A DNA stretch of 27,349 nucleotides from Clostridiales bacterium (GTDB taxonomy: Bacteria > Bacillota > Clostridia > TANB77 > CAG-508). The notes under the pieces were generated by a model, which worked only from the letters and a program-made list of their open reading frames with translations, was not told where the DNA came from and did not search any database. Of the stretch, positions 13,038 through 20,713 are shown one piece after another; the first letter of the stretch is position 1; every line of letters starts with the position of its first letter. The position numbers and the translations under genes were made by a program. Location of the stretch: NCBI GenBank assembly GCA_003518755.1, contig DOYA01000103.1, positions 1 through 27,349 of the forward strand, given 5' to 3'.

Positions 13038-15476
13038 TTAAGGTGCAGGTGGTGCTTTGTATGTCAAATACCCACCTGTTGTTTTTGCATAAGTTTTGTC
13101 TAAGTATGATGAATTAAAAGCTATATCTCCCATAACATTTGTACAACCATAAAACATATTTGTACTATTTGTAACATTATCAACATTCCAATTATCTCCA
13201 GCATATATAGTTGTAATATTATAGCATCTATGAAACATACCTCCCATATTTGTTACTTGACTCGTATTAAAACTACTTAAATCTAAACTTGTTAATTTAG
13301 TGCACTCCCTAAACATCTCTCCCATATTATTTACTTGACTTGTATTAAATCCGCTAACATCTATACTAGTTAATCCCGAGCATGTGTAAAACATCCTATT
13401 CATATTACTTACTTGACTTGTGTTGAATCCACTTAAATCTAAACTTGTTAATCTCGAACATCCTCTAAACATCTCTTGCATATTTGTTACTTGACTTGTA
13501 TTAAAACTGCTTAAATTTAAACTTGTCAATCCACTACATCCATTAAACATACTTACCATATTTGTTACTTGGCTTGTATTAAAGTTGCTTAAGTCTAAAC
13601 TTGTTAATCCACTACATCCATTAAACATACTTTCCATATTCGTTACTTGATTTGTATTAAAACTGCTTAAATCTATATTTGTTAATTTAGTACATCCCAT
13701 GAACATCCTGTACATGTTTTTTAATTGACTATTATTAAACCCACTTAAATCTAAACTTGTTAATCCTTTGCATCCGGAAAACATAGTATTCATTGTCGTT
13801 ACTTGACTTGTATTGAATGCACTTAAATCTAAACTTGTTAAACTCTCGCAATAGGCAAACATACATGTCATTGTTTCCACATTACTTGTATCAAAGTTGC
13901 TGACATCTAAACTCGTCAAAGATTTGCATCCAGAAAACATATATTTCATATCTGTTACACTACTCGTATTAAAATTACTTATATCTAAAGATGATAACAT
14001 AGAGCAATCAGCAAACATATTTGACATTTTTTTTACTTTGCTTGTGTTAAAACTACTAACATTTACAGATTCTAGGGCATTGTCTCCATAGAATAAACCA
14101 TGCATATTATCCACATTACTCGTATCAAAGTTTCTCAAATCTAAATTTTTAATTTTTTTCATACCATTTAATGCATTTTCCATATTTGTTACTTTAGATG
14201 TATCAAAATTACTTAAATCTAAATACTCTAATTTTTCACAACCCGCAAACAAACTAAACATGTTATTTACATTGCTTGTATCAAATCTTGACACATCCAA
14301 GCTAGCTAAATTTTTGCATCCTGCAAACATTTGTGACATAGATTGTACATTACTTGTATCTAGGTTTTCTATGCCATTTATTTGTGTTAGTGTTGTACAA
14401 TCCAAAAACCATAGTGATGTATTTCTTGGAAAAATTTGATTCTCTATCGTTACTGTCTTAATCTTTGCTTTATTTGAAGTCCATTGTGGTTTATTGCTTA
14501 ATGAGAAAGAACTATTTATAATATTCCCTGTTTGTAAAAGTGTTGTTCTTCCACTATCATCTAATTCTCCTGTTGAGTTAAATACAAGTTCTAAATCTGT
14601 ATTATCTGAATTATTTGAATATAAAATTGCAAATAATTTTTTTTCAACATTCAATACCTTTTTTATTTTTTGTCCATTATTATCTGTTACTTCAATTAAT
14701 AAATAATGTGACATTTGACTACTATCTAATGGTAAGCTCATTAAAGTAGCTTTGTTTTCATTATCTAATGAAAAATCAGATAACATTAATGTATTTATTG
14801 TTTCACTATCATTTGTATCTGACCATGCATATTTAAGAGAATTTGTTTGATATTCTTCTCCCAAATTAACTAAAATATTAACAGATAAAGCTTCTTTTAA
14901 TTTATCAAGCTTTTTATAACCTATTTGTAATATTTGAACACTTACTGCATCTTCTATTTCTTCTAATGCTATTGGAGAGATTACATCTTCATCTGGAAAC
15001 CTTGCAAAGTAATATTCATCTCCTGACCTCACTCCATGAGGAAAATATATTTGATGAGTTACAGTATTTATAATGTACACATTTTGAGATTTAGGTTCAG
15101 ATGAATTCCAGGTTTTATAATCATCTCCATAGTTCAATGTTAAATTATCAAGTTTAGATAAGTCAATTACATAGTAAGCACCTTCATCATTTACATTAAT
15201 TAATTTTTCTGTGTCTGATGCACCATTAGCAGTAAAAATTGCTTTTAATTCATCTTTATTATTAACATATGGATCATTATAAATAGGTATTGTTTCATTT
15301 TTTAAATAATATTCTGCAACTTTTGTAGATATTGAATCTATGTCTGCATATAAATTATTTACCCTTTTTATTCCTAGTTGTGCTAGTCCATTATAAATTG
15401 TAATACTTGTTAATATTAATAAAACAATAATTGTTATAACTAATGAAATCATTGTTATACCTTTATTTTTTCTCAT
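13038..15476 (-). CDS. BspA-type leucine-rich-repeat surface protein (DUF285 repeats) with pseudopilin-like leader
   Basis: This is a surface protein of about 812 residues, probably involved in adhesion. It starts MRKNKGITMISLVITIIVLL, a prepilin-like leader in which a Gly precedes a hydrophobic helix and position 5 is Ser instead of Glu. Residues about 35-350 form beta-rich segments. The last 400 or so residues hold about 15 full copies of a 24-residue repeat of the form LTSLDLSxFNTSxVTNMxxMFxGC, the DUF285/Listeria-Bacteroides surface repeat, ending in TTGGYLTYK. I chose ATG 15476 because AAAGGAA lies about 10 bases before it; a TTG 21 bases upstream sits within that signal. No LPXTG motif is present, so the leader helix is the likely anchor. 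It follows the lon-like gene by about 70 bases. Confidence 0.88.
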   Translation of the reverse strand: MRKNKGITMISLVITIIVLLILTSITIYNGLAQLGIKRVNNLYADIDSISTKVAEYYLKNETIPIYNDPYVNNKDELKAIFTANGASDTEKLINVNDEGAYYVIDLSKLDNLTLNYGDDYKTWNSSEPKSQNVYIINTVTHQIYFPHGVRSGDEYYFARFPDEDVISPIALEEIEDAVSVQILQIGYKKLDKLKEALSVNILVNLGEEYQTNSLKYAWSDTNDSETINTLMLSDFSLDNENKATLMSLPLDSSQMSHYLLIEVTDNNGQKIKKVLNVEKKLFAILYSNNSDNTDLELVFNSTGELDDSGRTTLLQTGNIINSSFSLSNKPQWTSNKAKIKTVTIENQIFPRNTSLWFLDCTTLTQINGIENLDTSNVQSMSQMFAGCKNLASLDVSRFDTSNVNNMFSLFAGCEKLEYLDLSNFDTSKVTNMENALNGMKKIKNLDLRNFDTSNVDNMHGLFYGDNALESVNVSSFNTSKVKKMSNMFADCSMLSSLDISNFNTSSVTDMKYMFSGCKSLTSLDVSNFDTSNVETMTCMFAYCESLTSLDLSAFNTSQVTTMNTMFSGCKGLTSLDLSGFNNSQLKNMYRMFMGCTKLTNIDLSSFNTNQVTNMESMFNGCSGLTSLDLSNFNTSQVTNMVSMFNGCSGLTSLNLSSFNTSQVTNMQEMFRGCSRLTSLDLSGFNTSQVSNMNRMFYTCSGLTSIDVSGFNTSQVNNMGEMFRECTKLTSLDLSSFNTSQVTNMGGMFHRCYNITTIYAGDNWNVDNVTNSTNMFYGCTNVMGDIAFNSSYLDKTYAKTTGGYLTYKAPPAP

Positions 15477-15510
15477 ATTTACTATCGTTCCTTTCAAATG
15501 AACAAATCAG

Positions 15511-15555
15511 TTGAAAAAGAATTAAATTTTGACAAGGCAAAATTGTAATTATTTT
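15511..15555. repeat. Palindromic intergenic repeat, copy 2
   Basis: It contains the same GAATTAAATTTTGAC...CAAAATTGTAATT core as 4364-4420, and overlaps the last codons of the lon-like gene. On the minus strand it can form a hairpin followed by CTTTTT, so it may partly terminate the protease transcript before the LRR gene. Confidence 0.65.
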
Positions 15556-17945
15556 ACAACATTACTCACTTCTGCATATTTTTTAAGTTTCTCATATACC
15601 AAATAATTAACTGTACCTTTAGGAAATTTTCCTTGTTTATCTTTCTTACCTGCTGGAACTCCTGTTAAAACTTCTATTCCTTCATCTATTGTTGATATTG
15701 CATAAATTTTGAATAATCCATTTTTAACACTATCAATTATTTCATCAGATAATTGTAAGTTTTTAACATTTTGTACAGGTATCATGACACCATGAGAGCC
15801 ATCTAATCCTCTCATTTTACATATTTGATAAAATCCTTCTATTTTCTCATTTACTCCACCAATAGGCTGAATTTGTCCTTTTTGGTTAACTGAGCCTGTT
15901 ACTGCTATTGATTGATTTATTGGTATTTCTGACAAGCTTGAAAGTAAGCCATAAAGCTCTGTGCTTGATGCACTATCTCCATCAACTCCATTATATAATT
16001 GTTCAAAACATATACTTGCTGTTAAACTTAATGGTATATCTTGTGCAAATTGTTCTCCTAAATATCCACTTAATATGAATACTCCCTTAGAATGAGTAGA
16101 ACCAGACATCTCAACTTCTCTTTCAATATTTATTATTCCACTTTTTCCTGTATATGTGTTTACAGTGATTTTAGCAGGTTTACCAAAAGTTGAATTTCCT
16201 ATTGTCATAACTGTTAATCCGTTTAATTCTCCCACCTTTGAGCCTGTAGTTGAAATTAATAATGAGTTATCTCTTATTAATTCAGTATATATTGCATCAT
16301 ATTTCTTTACTCTTTCCTTCTGTTCAAATAATGCCTTTTCAATAAAATCAGCTGTAATTAATTTTGATTTTGCGATTTTAGCCCAAGTTGAAGCTTCTCC
16401 AATAACTTCAAACAAATCATTAAATAATGTTGATATTTTTGTTTGATCTCCGCACATACGAGATGTGTATTCTACAACCTTTGCCATTGCATATTTGTCT
16501 AAAGGTAAAAGCCCAGCTTGTTCACAATAGTCGTGAATAATTCTTGCTAATTTATTAGCATTTTCTTCATTTAAATCTGCTTTTTCTTCCCATTCAACTT
16601 TTATTTTAAATAGATTTTTAAAATCAGAATCCATAGCAAGTAACGTTTGATATATGTCACTATCACCAATAAGCATTACTTTTAAATCTAGTGGAATTGG
16701 TTCTGGTTTTAATGATACCATTGCCATTGAAGTTGCTTGATCTGTTGTATTTTCTATAGCAATTTCTTTAATTCTTAATGCTTTTTTTAATGTAGTATAG
16801 CTTATACCATTTGTAAGTAAATCTCTTGCTTGAAACATTATATATCCACCATTTGCTTTATGCAATAAACCTGCTTTTAACATTGTAAAGTCAGTTTTTA
16901 ATGTTCCATAATAGTTCTCATATTCTAGTTTGCCAAAAATATTTTGATATGAATAGTTTGAGTCCATTATAACAGGAGCACCTTCTAGTTCACTGTTATC
17001 AACAAATAGATTTACTCTATAATTTAAGCATGGATCTGGTTGTTGCATTTGTGGCATTTGAGGTTGTTGATTTGCCTGTTGATTAGTTGTATCTTCTTCC
17101 AAAAACATAGGAACATTTTTTAAAACATCTTGCTTAACATCATTTAAAAATTTATTAATTTTTTTATTTCTTTTATATTTTGTTTTTAATAAATTTATAT
17201 GAACATTTACAGTTAGTAAAGCAACATTTGATTGCCATTCATTAATTTTTTTGTCTGACATTCTTTCAATTTGCTTAATTTTTCCTATAATATCCATTAT
17301 CATTTGTTGAACTGTTTCAGATTTTTCTTCATATTTTGCTTTAAGTTCTTCATCAAGAACATCAAACTCTTCTTCTTTTAATGCTTTACCATCTAAAACA
17401 GGCATCATATATATACCATTTTGAGCAGATTTAACTTGAAAATCATATTCCATTGCATCTTTTTCAAGTTTTTCCATAAGTTTTGCTCTTTTATCTTCAA
17501 ATTCTTGCTTAATAATAGTCTTTTCTTTTTCAAAATCCTCATTACTAAACGTATTTTTAATATCCTTTTTAATTTCCTTAGTAAATTCTTCCATATCTTC
17601 TTTAAATTCTTTTCCTTGACCTGCTGGAAGAGAAACTGCAATTGGCTCATTAGGATTATTAAAATTATAAATATAGCACCAATCTTGTGGTACCTTCTTT
17701 TTTCTAGCAATCTTTTTTAAATAATTCTTTGTATACATAGTTTTACCAACACCATTAGGTCCTTCTATGTATAAGTTATATCCTTTAATATCAACATTAA
17801 CACCAAACTCTAAAGCTTTAATTCCTCTATCTTGTCCAATTCCAGTAGTAATATGCTCAAGATGTTCAGTAGTATCAAATTTAAAAATATCTGGATCACA
17901 TGTCATTTTTAATTGTTTATAATTTAGTTCATTTTTATTTTTCAT
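15549..17945 (-). CDS. LonB-like ATP-dependent protease (AAA_32/Lon C-terminal)
   Basis: This 798-residue protease degrades proteins using ATP. It has Walker A GPNGVGKT (62-69) in an N-terminal AAA domain. A long charged helical insertion follows (about 115-270), with a Gln-rich stretch near residues 290-305. The remaining AAA part comes next, and then a C-terminal Lon protease domain with Ser658 in DGDSASS and Lys701 in GGVNEK. The 43-residue gap between the two equals that of E. coli Lon (679 and 722), so the Ser-Lys dyad is intact. It lacks the N-terminal LON substrate domain of LonA. GGAGG precedes ATG 17945. A palindrome covers its promoter, which suggests repressor control. It stands between surface-protein genes, an unusual setting. 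Confidence 0.9.
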   Translation of the reverse strand: MKNKNELNYKQLKMTCDPDIFKFDTTEHLEHITTGIGQDRGIKALEFGVNVDIKGYNLYIEGPNGVGKTMYTKNYLKKIARKKKVPQDWCYIYNFNNPNEPIAVSLPAGQGKEFKEDMEEFTKEIKKDIKNTFSNEDFEKEKTIIKQEFEDKRAKLMEKLEKDAMEYDFQVKSAQNGIYMMPVLDGKALKEEEFDVLDEELKAKYEEKSETVQQMIMDIIGKIKQIERMSDKKINEWQSNVALLTVNVHINLLKTKYKRNKKINKFLNDVKQDVLKNVPMFLEEDTTNQQANQQPQMPQMQQPDPCLNYRVNLFVDNSELEGAPVIMDSNYSYQNIFGKLEYENYYGTLKTDFTMLKAGLLHKANGGYIMFQARDLLTNGISYTTLKKALRIKEIAIENTTDQATSMAMVSLKPEPIPLDLKVMLIGDSDIYQTLLAMDSDFKNLFKIKVEWEEKADLNEENANKLARIIHDYCEQAGLLPLDKYAMAKVVEYTSRMCGDQTKISTLFNDLFEVIGEASTWAKIAKSKLITADFIEKALFEQKERVKKYDAIYTELIRDNSLLISTTGSKVGELNGLTVMTIGNSTFGKPAKITVNTYTGKSGIINIEREVEMSGSTHSKGVFILSGYLGEQFAQDIPLSLTASICFEQLYNGVDGDSASSTELYGLLSSLSEIPINQSIAVTGSVNQKGQIQPIGGVNEKIEGFYQICKMRGLDGSHGVMIPVQNVKNLQLSDEIIDSVKNGLFKIYAISTIDEGIEVLTGVPAGKKDKQGKFPKGTVNYLVYEKLKKYAEVSNVVK

Positions 17946-17967
17946 TTGTTACCTCCATACATTTTCT

Positions 17968-18004
17968 CAATTTGTATTATATACAAATTGGATTTTTTTA
18001 TCAA
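17968..18004 (-). promoter_or_regulatory. Promoter of the lon-like gene with a perfect operator palindrome
   Basis: TTGATA (complement of 17999-18004), a 17-base spacer and TATAAT (complement of 17976-17981) form a strong sigma-A promoter. A perfect inverted repeat, CAATTTGTAT (17968-17977) and ATACAAATTG (17981-17990), brackets the -10 with a 3-base centre. This is typical of a dimeric repressor site. It does not match the CIRCE or CtsR operators; the regulator is unknown. Confidence 0.65.
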
Positions 18005-18058
18005 TACTTTTTTCATATTTTTTGAGAAACAATTTGGGGACACCTTCCCAAAACAGGT

Positions 18059-18817
18059 TCATTTAGTTTTTAACGAATCAATTATTCCTCTTGACATTTC
18101 AAAAAACTTTGAAATGTCAATATAATTTATCTCCCATTCGTTTTTTAGAAAATTTATTAATTGTTTTAATCTTTCTCTGTCAGACATTATTTCTACAATT
18201 TCTATTGAATTCTCTTTCGTAAATTCTTTGATACCTTCTATAATATAGTATTTTTTATCAGTACTATTATCTATATCCATAAATTCTCTTTCATAAGTTT
18301 GATTAAATAATTCTAAATAGTCACATTTGTTTCCAAATATATTTATCATTACGTCACTTTGTGTTGCTCCTTTATTAAATATAAAATCAAGATATGACGA
18401 GTAAACATAATCTTCACATTTTGAAACAATTCTTGCCTTTACAGGATTTAAATGTATATATTTAATACAGTTTATTAAATGCTTTATATCGTATATTGGC
18501 TCAATTTGATATCTATTTCTAAACAATACCCCACATCTTTTTTCTCTTTTATTATACATTTGTGCATATAACAAATTGATTTTTTGCATAAATTTCCCAA
18601 AACTATTTATATCTTCTGTATACACTAAAAAATGGGCATGATTATTCATTATACAATATGCAATTATAGTTAATTCATAGTTTGCTTTATTTTCTCTAAT
18701 CAACCTTAAATATTGTTCAATATATTTTGTATTATTAAATATATACTCTTTATTTACTCCTTGCACCATTACATGTAAAAATGATGTATTTAAATCTTTT
18801 CTAGCTATTCTTGGCAT
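18059..18817 (-). CDS. REP-associated tyrosine transposase (Y1_Tnp family)
   Basis: This 252-residue HUH single-strand nuclease is related to IS200/IS605 TnpA. Signature features in order are the N-terminal MPRIARKDLNTSFLHVMVQG, the HUH motif His60-Ala-His62 in MNNHAHFLV, the catalytic Tyr84 in INLLYAQMYNKR, the segment GVLFRNRYQIEPI, and KYIHLNPVKARIV near 120. These are typical of RAYT proteins, which act on flanking REP-type sequences. The C-terminal 40 residues look like a helix-turn-helix. An AGGAGGG site precedes ATG 18817. The gene is complete, and all active-site residues seen are kept, so it may be active. Confidence 0.92.
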   Translation of the reverse strand: MPRIARKDLNTSFLHVMVQGVNKEYIFNNTKYIEQYLRLIRENKANYELTIIAYCIMNNHAHFLVYTEDINSFGKFMQKINLLYAQMYNKREKRCGVLFRNRYQIEPIYDIKHLINCIKYIHLNPVKARIVSKCEDYVYSSYLDFIFNKGATQSDVMINIFGNKCDYLELFNQTYEREFMDIDNSTDKKYYIIEGIKEFTKENSIEIVEIMSDRERLKQLINFLKNEWEINYIDISKFFEMSRGIIDSLKTK

Positions 18818-18837
18818 TTTTCCCTCCTAAAAAGATA

Positions 18838-18876
18838 AAGAGGTCCTGTAATTTTTAATTACAAAACCCCTTAATT
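18838..18876 (-). promoter_or_regulatory. Imperfect leader hairpin upstream of the transposase
   Basis: Around 18838-18876 an AAGAGGTCCTGTAATT arm faces AATTACAAAACCCCTT, pairing with some G-U pairs. On the minus strand it is followed by CUCUUUAUCUUUUU and then the transposase binding site. It could be a terminator-like attenuator that limits transposase expression from outside. Confidence 0.4.
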
Positions 18877-18968
18877 TGGATTATTATACTTCATTTTTTC
18901 GCTTATGTCAACTCCTGTTTTTGGAAGGTGTCCCTAAATTGTCCCCAAATTGTCTAATCACCCCCAAA

Positions 18969-20492
18969 TTATTTTTCAACTATTTTATATTGTCCCGAAT
19001 GAGCTGGATCTGAAACAACCTTATAATTAGATTTTAGGCAAACTATAGGTCTATACGCTAAACTCGGATTAACATCCCCAGTATATAATTGATTATTGCT
19101 TGCATTAATTAATACATTAATCATATAATTATTATTTTCATTAGATGGACACGCTAATCTAGTTGTCGTTCTCCAAAAACCTGAAGGAATAGAATTCTTG
19201 ATGTTGTAATTCGATATTTTATATCCTCTATTATAAGTTGAATCCCACTCATACAATATGGCATTTTTTCCAGCCTGTTGAAATGATTTTGAAAGTAATT
19301 CTATTGTTGGTGCTCCAATTGCATACAAACCATAACCATTTTCATTTTCCCCATCATCTAAATACTTTTCATTCCATACACCTATACTATCTAATAAGTA
19401 TTCCGTTGCTTGAATATTTTTTAAATTATTTGCTCTTGTATGTAATACTGTTCCATTTTTATATATTGTTGGTAATAAACCTCTTTGTACTGCTGGAAAA
19501 TAGTCTTTCTTCTTTATTCCGTTAATATCTGTTGTTTCATTCGTAAAATCACTTGTTCCTTTATATGAGCTTAATGAACTATCTATTGACCATCTACCTG
19601 GAGTGTACTCTGAAGTCAAATAAACATGTTCCTCTTCATTTGCATCAGATTCTTCCATTTTTCCTATATAAAATATTTTCCATACAATGTTATTATTATT
19701 ATTTGAATATTTTCCCTTGTTATAATTATTTACTGTTAATCCATTTGTTATATTTAATTTAATTGATACATCAATTGAAGTTATAGATTCTACACCAATC
19801 ACAGAAAGTGATATGTTTCCAGATTTTGGATCTAAACCTGGATAAATTTTTATTATATCTCCATCTTTGACTTCTATTGTTCCATTTATTGCCGATGTTT
19901 CATTATTTAGTTTTACTAGACCTTCTAATCCTGTTACAGTTAGTGATATATTATTATTTTGTTCTTCATTAGGTATATACCTAAATGCTTCTTCTGAGAT
20001 TGTTGCTCCATCATCTGTAACTAATACTTCTTGATATTTTCCATTTATTAATACATAGTATTTATTACTATTTTCATGTTCAATCGTATCTAATTTCACT
20101 GTAAAACTTTTCGCAGAGTCTGTATGCTTCAAATTTACTTTCGTAATACTATTTTCCCCATCTTTTAGAATTGCTCCTGTAACTATTGTTCCATCTATTG
20201 GCACAGTTGTCACAATATATCCTGATTCATTTAATGCTTCTGTTACAAATTCTTCTGCTGTTTTTTGAGTATTTGAAATTTTTTTCTCTAAAGAATATTT
20301 CATATATCCTAAATTGGCAATTTCTTTTGCATTTTCTAATTCATTTAATTCTTTTGCTTTTCCAGCTCTATTTATAATACTATTCTCTCCTGTTAACATC
20401 TGAATTGAAATTCCAGCTAATAATAATAACGTAATAATTGTAACTATCAATGCAATTAATGTTATTCCATTATTCTTCTGTTTGTTTAACAT
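18969..20492 (-). CDS. Pseudopilin-leader surface protein of unknown function
   Basis: The 507-residue protein begins with a prepilin-like leader, NNGITLIALIVTIITLLLLAG, followed by ISIQMLTGENSIINRAGKAKE. This is a form widespread in clostridial surface proteins, with Ala in place of the usual Glu5. The middle (about 110-290) is beta-rich and includes an Ig-like stretch with DGDIIKIYPG. The C-terminal third carries FWRTTTRLACPS and NPSLAYRPIVCLKS, a pattern seen in many clostridial proteins of this type and not tied to a known activity. AGGAGG lies 10 bases before ATG 20492. A promoter and a 34-codon ORF lie upstream. It is probably exported and membrane-tethered; its role is unknown. Confidence 0.7.
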   Translation of the reverse strand: MLNKQKNNGITLIALIVTIITLLLLAGISIQMLTGENSIINRAGKAKELNELENAKEIANLGYMKYSLEKKISNTQKTAEEFVTEALNESGYIVTTVPIDGTIVTGAILKDGENSITKVNLKHTDSAKSFTVKLDTIEHENSNKYYVLINGKYQEVLVTDDGATISEEAFRYIPNEEQNNNISLTVTGLEGLVKLNNETSAINGTIEVKDGDIIKIYPGLDPKSGNISLSVIGVESITSIDVSIKLNITNGLTVNNYNKGKYSNNNNNIVWKIFYIGKMEESDANEEEHVYLTSEYTPGRWSIDSSLSSYKGTSDFTNETTDINGIKKKDYFPAVQRGLLPTIYKNGTVLHTRANNLKNIQATEYLLDSIGVWNEKYLDDGENENGYGLYAIGAPTIELLSKSFQQAGKNAILYEWDSTYNRGYKISNYNIKNSIPSGFWRTTTRLACPSNENNNYMINVLINASNNQLYTGDVNPSLAYRPIVCLKSNYKVVSDPAHSGQYKIVEK

Positions 20493-20510
20493 TTGTTATC
20501 CTCCTATCTC

Positions 20511-20615
20511 TTATATAGTAACATTAAAATCTTTATCTATTGATAAGCTAATTGATGTCCACTCCTGTTTTTGGAAGGTGTCCCCAAATTGTTTGTCCTT
20601 TGTTGTAACTAACAT
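20511..20615 (-). CDS. Small ORF (34 aa) built partly from a REP-like repeat
   Basis: ATG 20615 follows a strong AAGGAGGG site and a good promoter, and the frame runs 34 codons to TAA just before the binding site of the 507-aa gene. The middle of the peptide (about DKQFGDTFQKQEW) is a direct translation of the RAYT end repeat at 20564-20590. It may be a leader peptide, or the remains of a short gene into which the repeat inserted in frame. I see no recognisable domain. Confidence 0.4.
   Translation of the reverse strand: MLVTTKDKQFGDTFQKQEWTSISLSIDKDFNVTI
20564..20590. repeat. Solo copy of the RAYT element right end
   Basis: CCTGTTTTTGGAAGGTGTCC and the following bases differ from the element's right end at 18914-18940 at only one position, and similarity extends leftward over about ten bases (TGTCxACTC). 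It has the same orientation as the right end. It fits a REP-like substrate sequence mobilised by the transposase. Confidence 0.8.
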
Positions 20616-20641
20616 TATTTATCCCTCCTTGTTTTTCTTTT

Positions 20642-20670
20642 ATTCTATTGCTAATTTTAAAATATGTCAA
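20642..20670 (-). promoter_or_regulatory. Sigma-A promoter upstream of the small ORF and the 507-aa gene
   Basis: On the minus strand TTGACA (complement of 20665-20670), a 17-base spacer and TAGAAT (complement of 20642-20647) make a near-consensus promoter. It is followed by AAGGAGGG and the 34-codon ORF. Confidence 0.7.
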
Positions 20671-20699
20671 GACTGTCCGATTTTGAAAATGAGACAGTC
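20671..20699. terminator. Hairpin abutting the promoter, after the giant gene
   Basis: GACTGTC (20671-20677) and GACAGTC (20693-20699) pair, with an inner ATTTT/AAAAT stem separated by a 2x2 mismatch. It lies 15 bases after the stop of the giant gene and touches the -35 box of the next promoter. No T run follows on the minus strand, so it may be a weak terminator, an operator, or an insertion-element end. Confidence 0.45.
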
Positions 20700-20713
20700 C
20701 TAAAATAAAATTT

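Larger units (their letters stand above)
18031..18940 (-). mobile_element. RAYT/IS200-like element with 27-bp inverted ends
   Basis: The left end AATTTGGGGACACCTTCCCA (from 18031 to 18057) and the inverted right end (18914-18940, read as CCTGTTTTTGGAAGGTGTCC and on) match at 25 of 27 positions. They bracket a single transposase gene. A further GTCCCCAAATT at 18941-18951 partly repeats the end. The element lies between the lon-like promoter and the 507-aa surface protein gene. A third, solo copy of the right end is at 20564-20590. Confidence 0.75.

Noticed and set aside
13300..14350. Regular 72-bp periodicity that could suggest a CRISPR-like or satellite array
   Set aside because: It is the coding image of the 24-residue LRR repeat; copies diverge at synonymous sites and the frame is open throughout.
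15474..15497. TTG 15497 as the start of the LRR protein
   Set aside because: The AAAGGAA signal overlaps that TTG and is correctly spaced for ATG 15476, which gives a normal prepilin-like leader.
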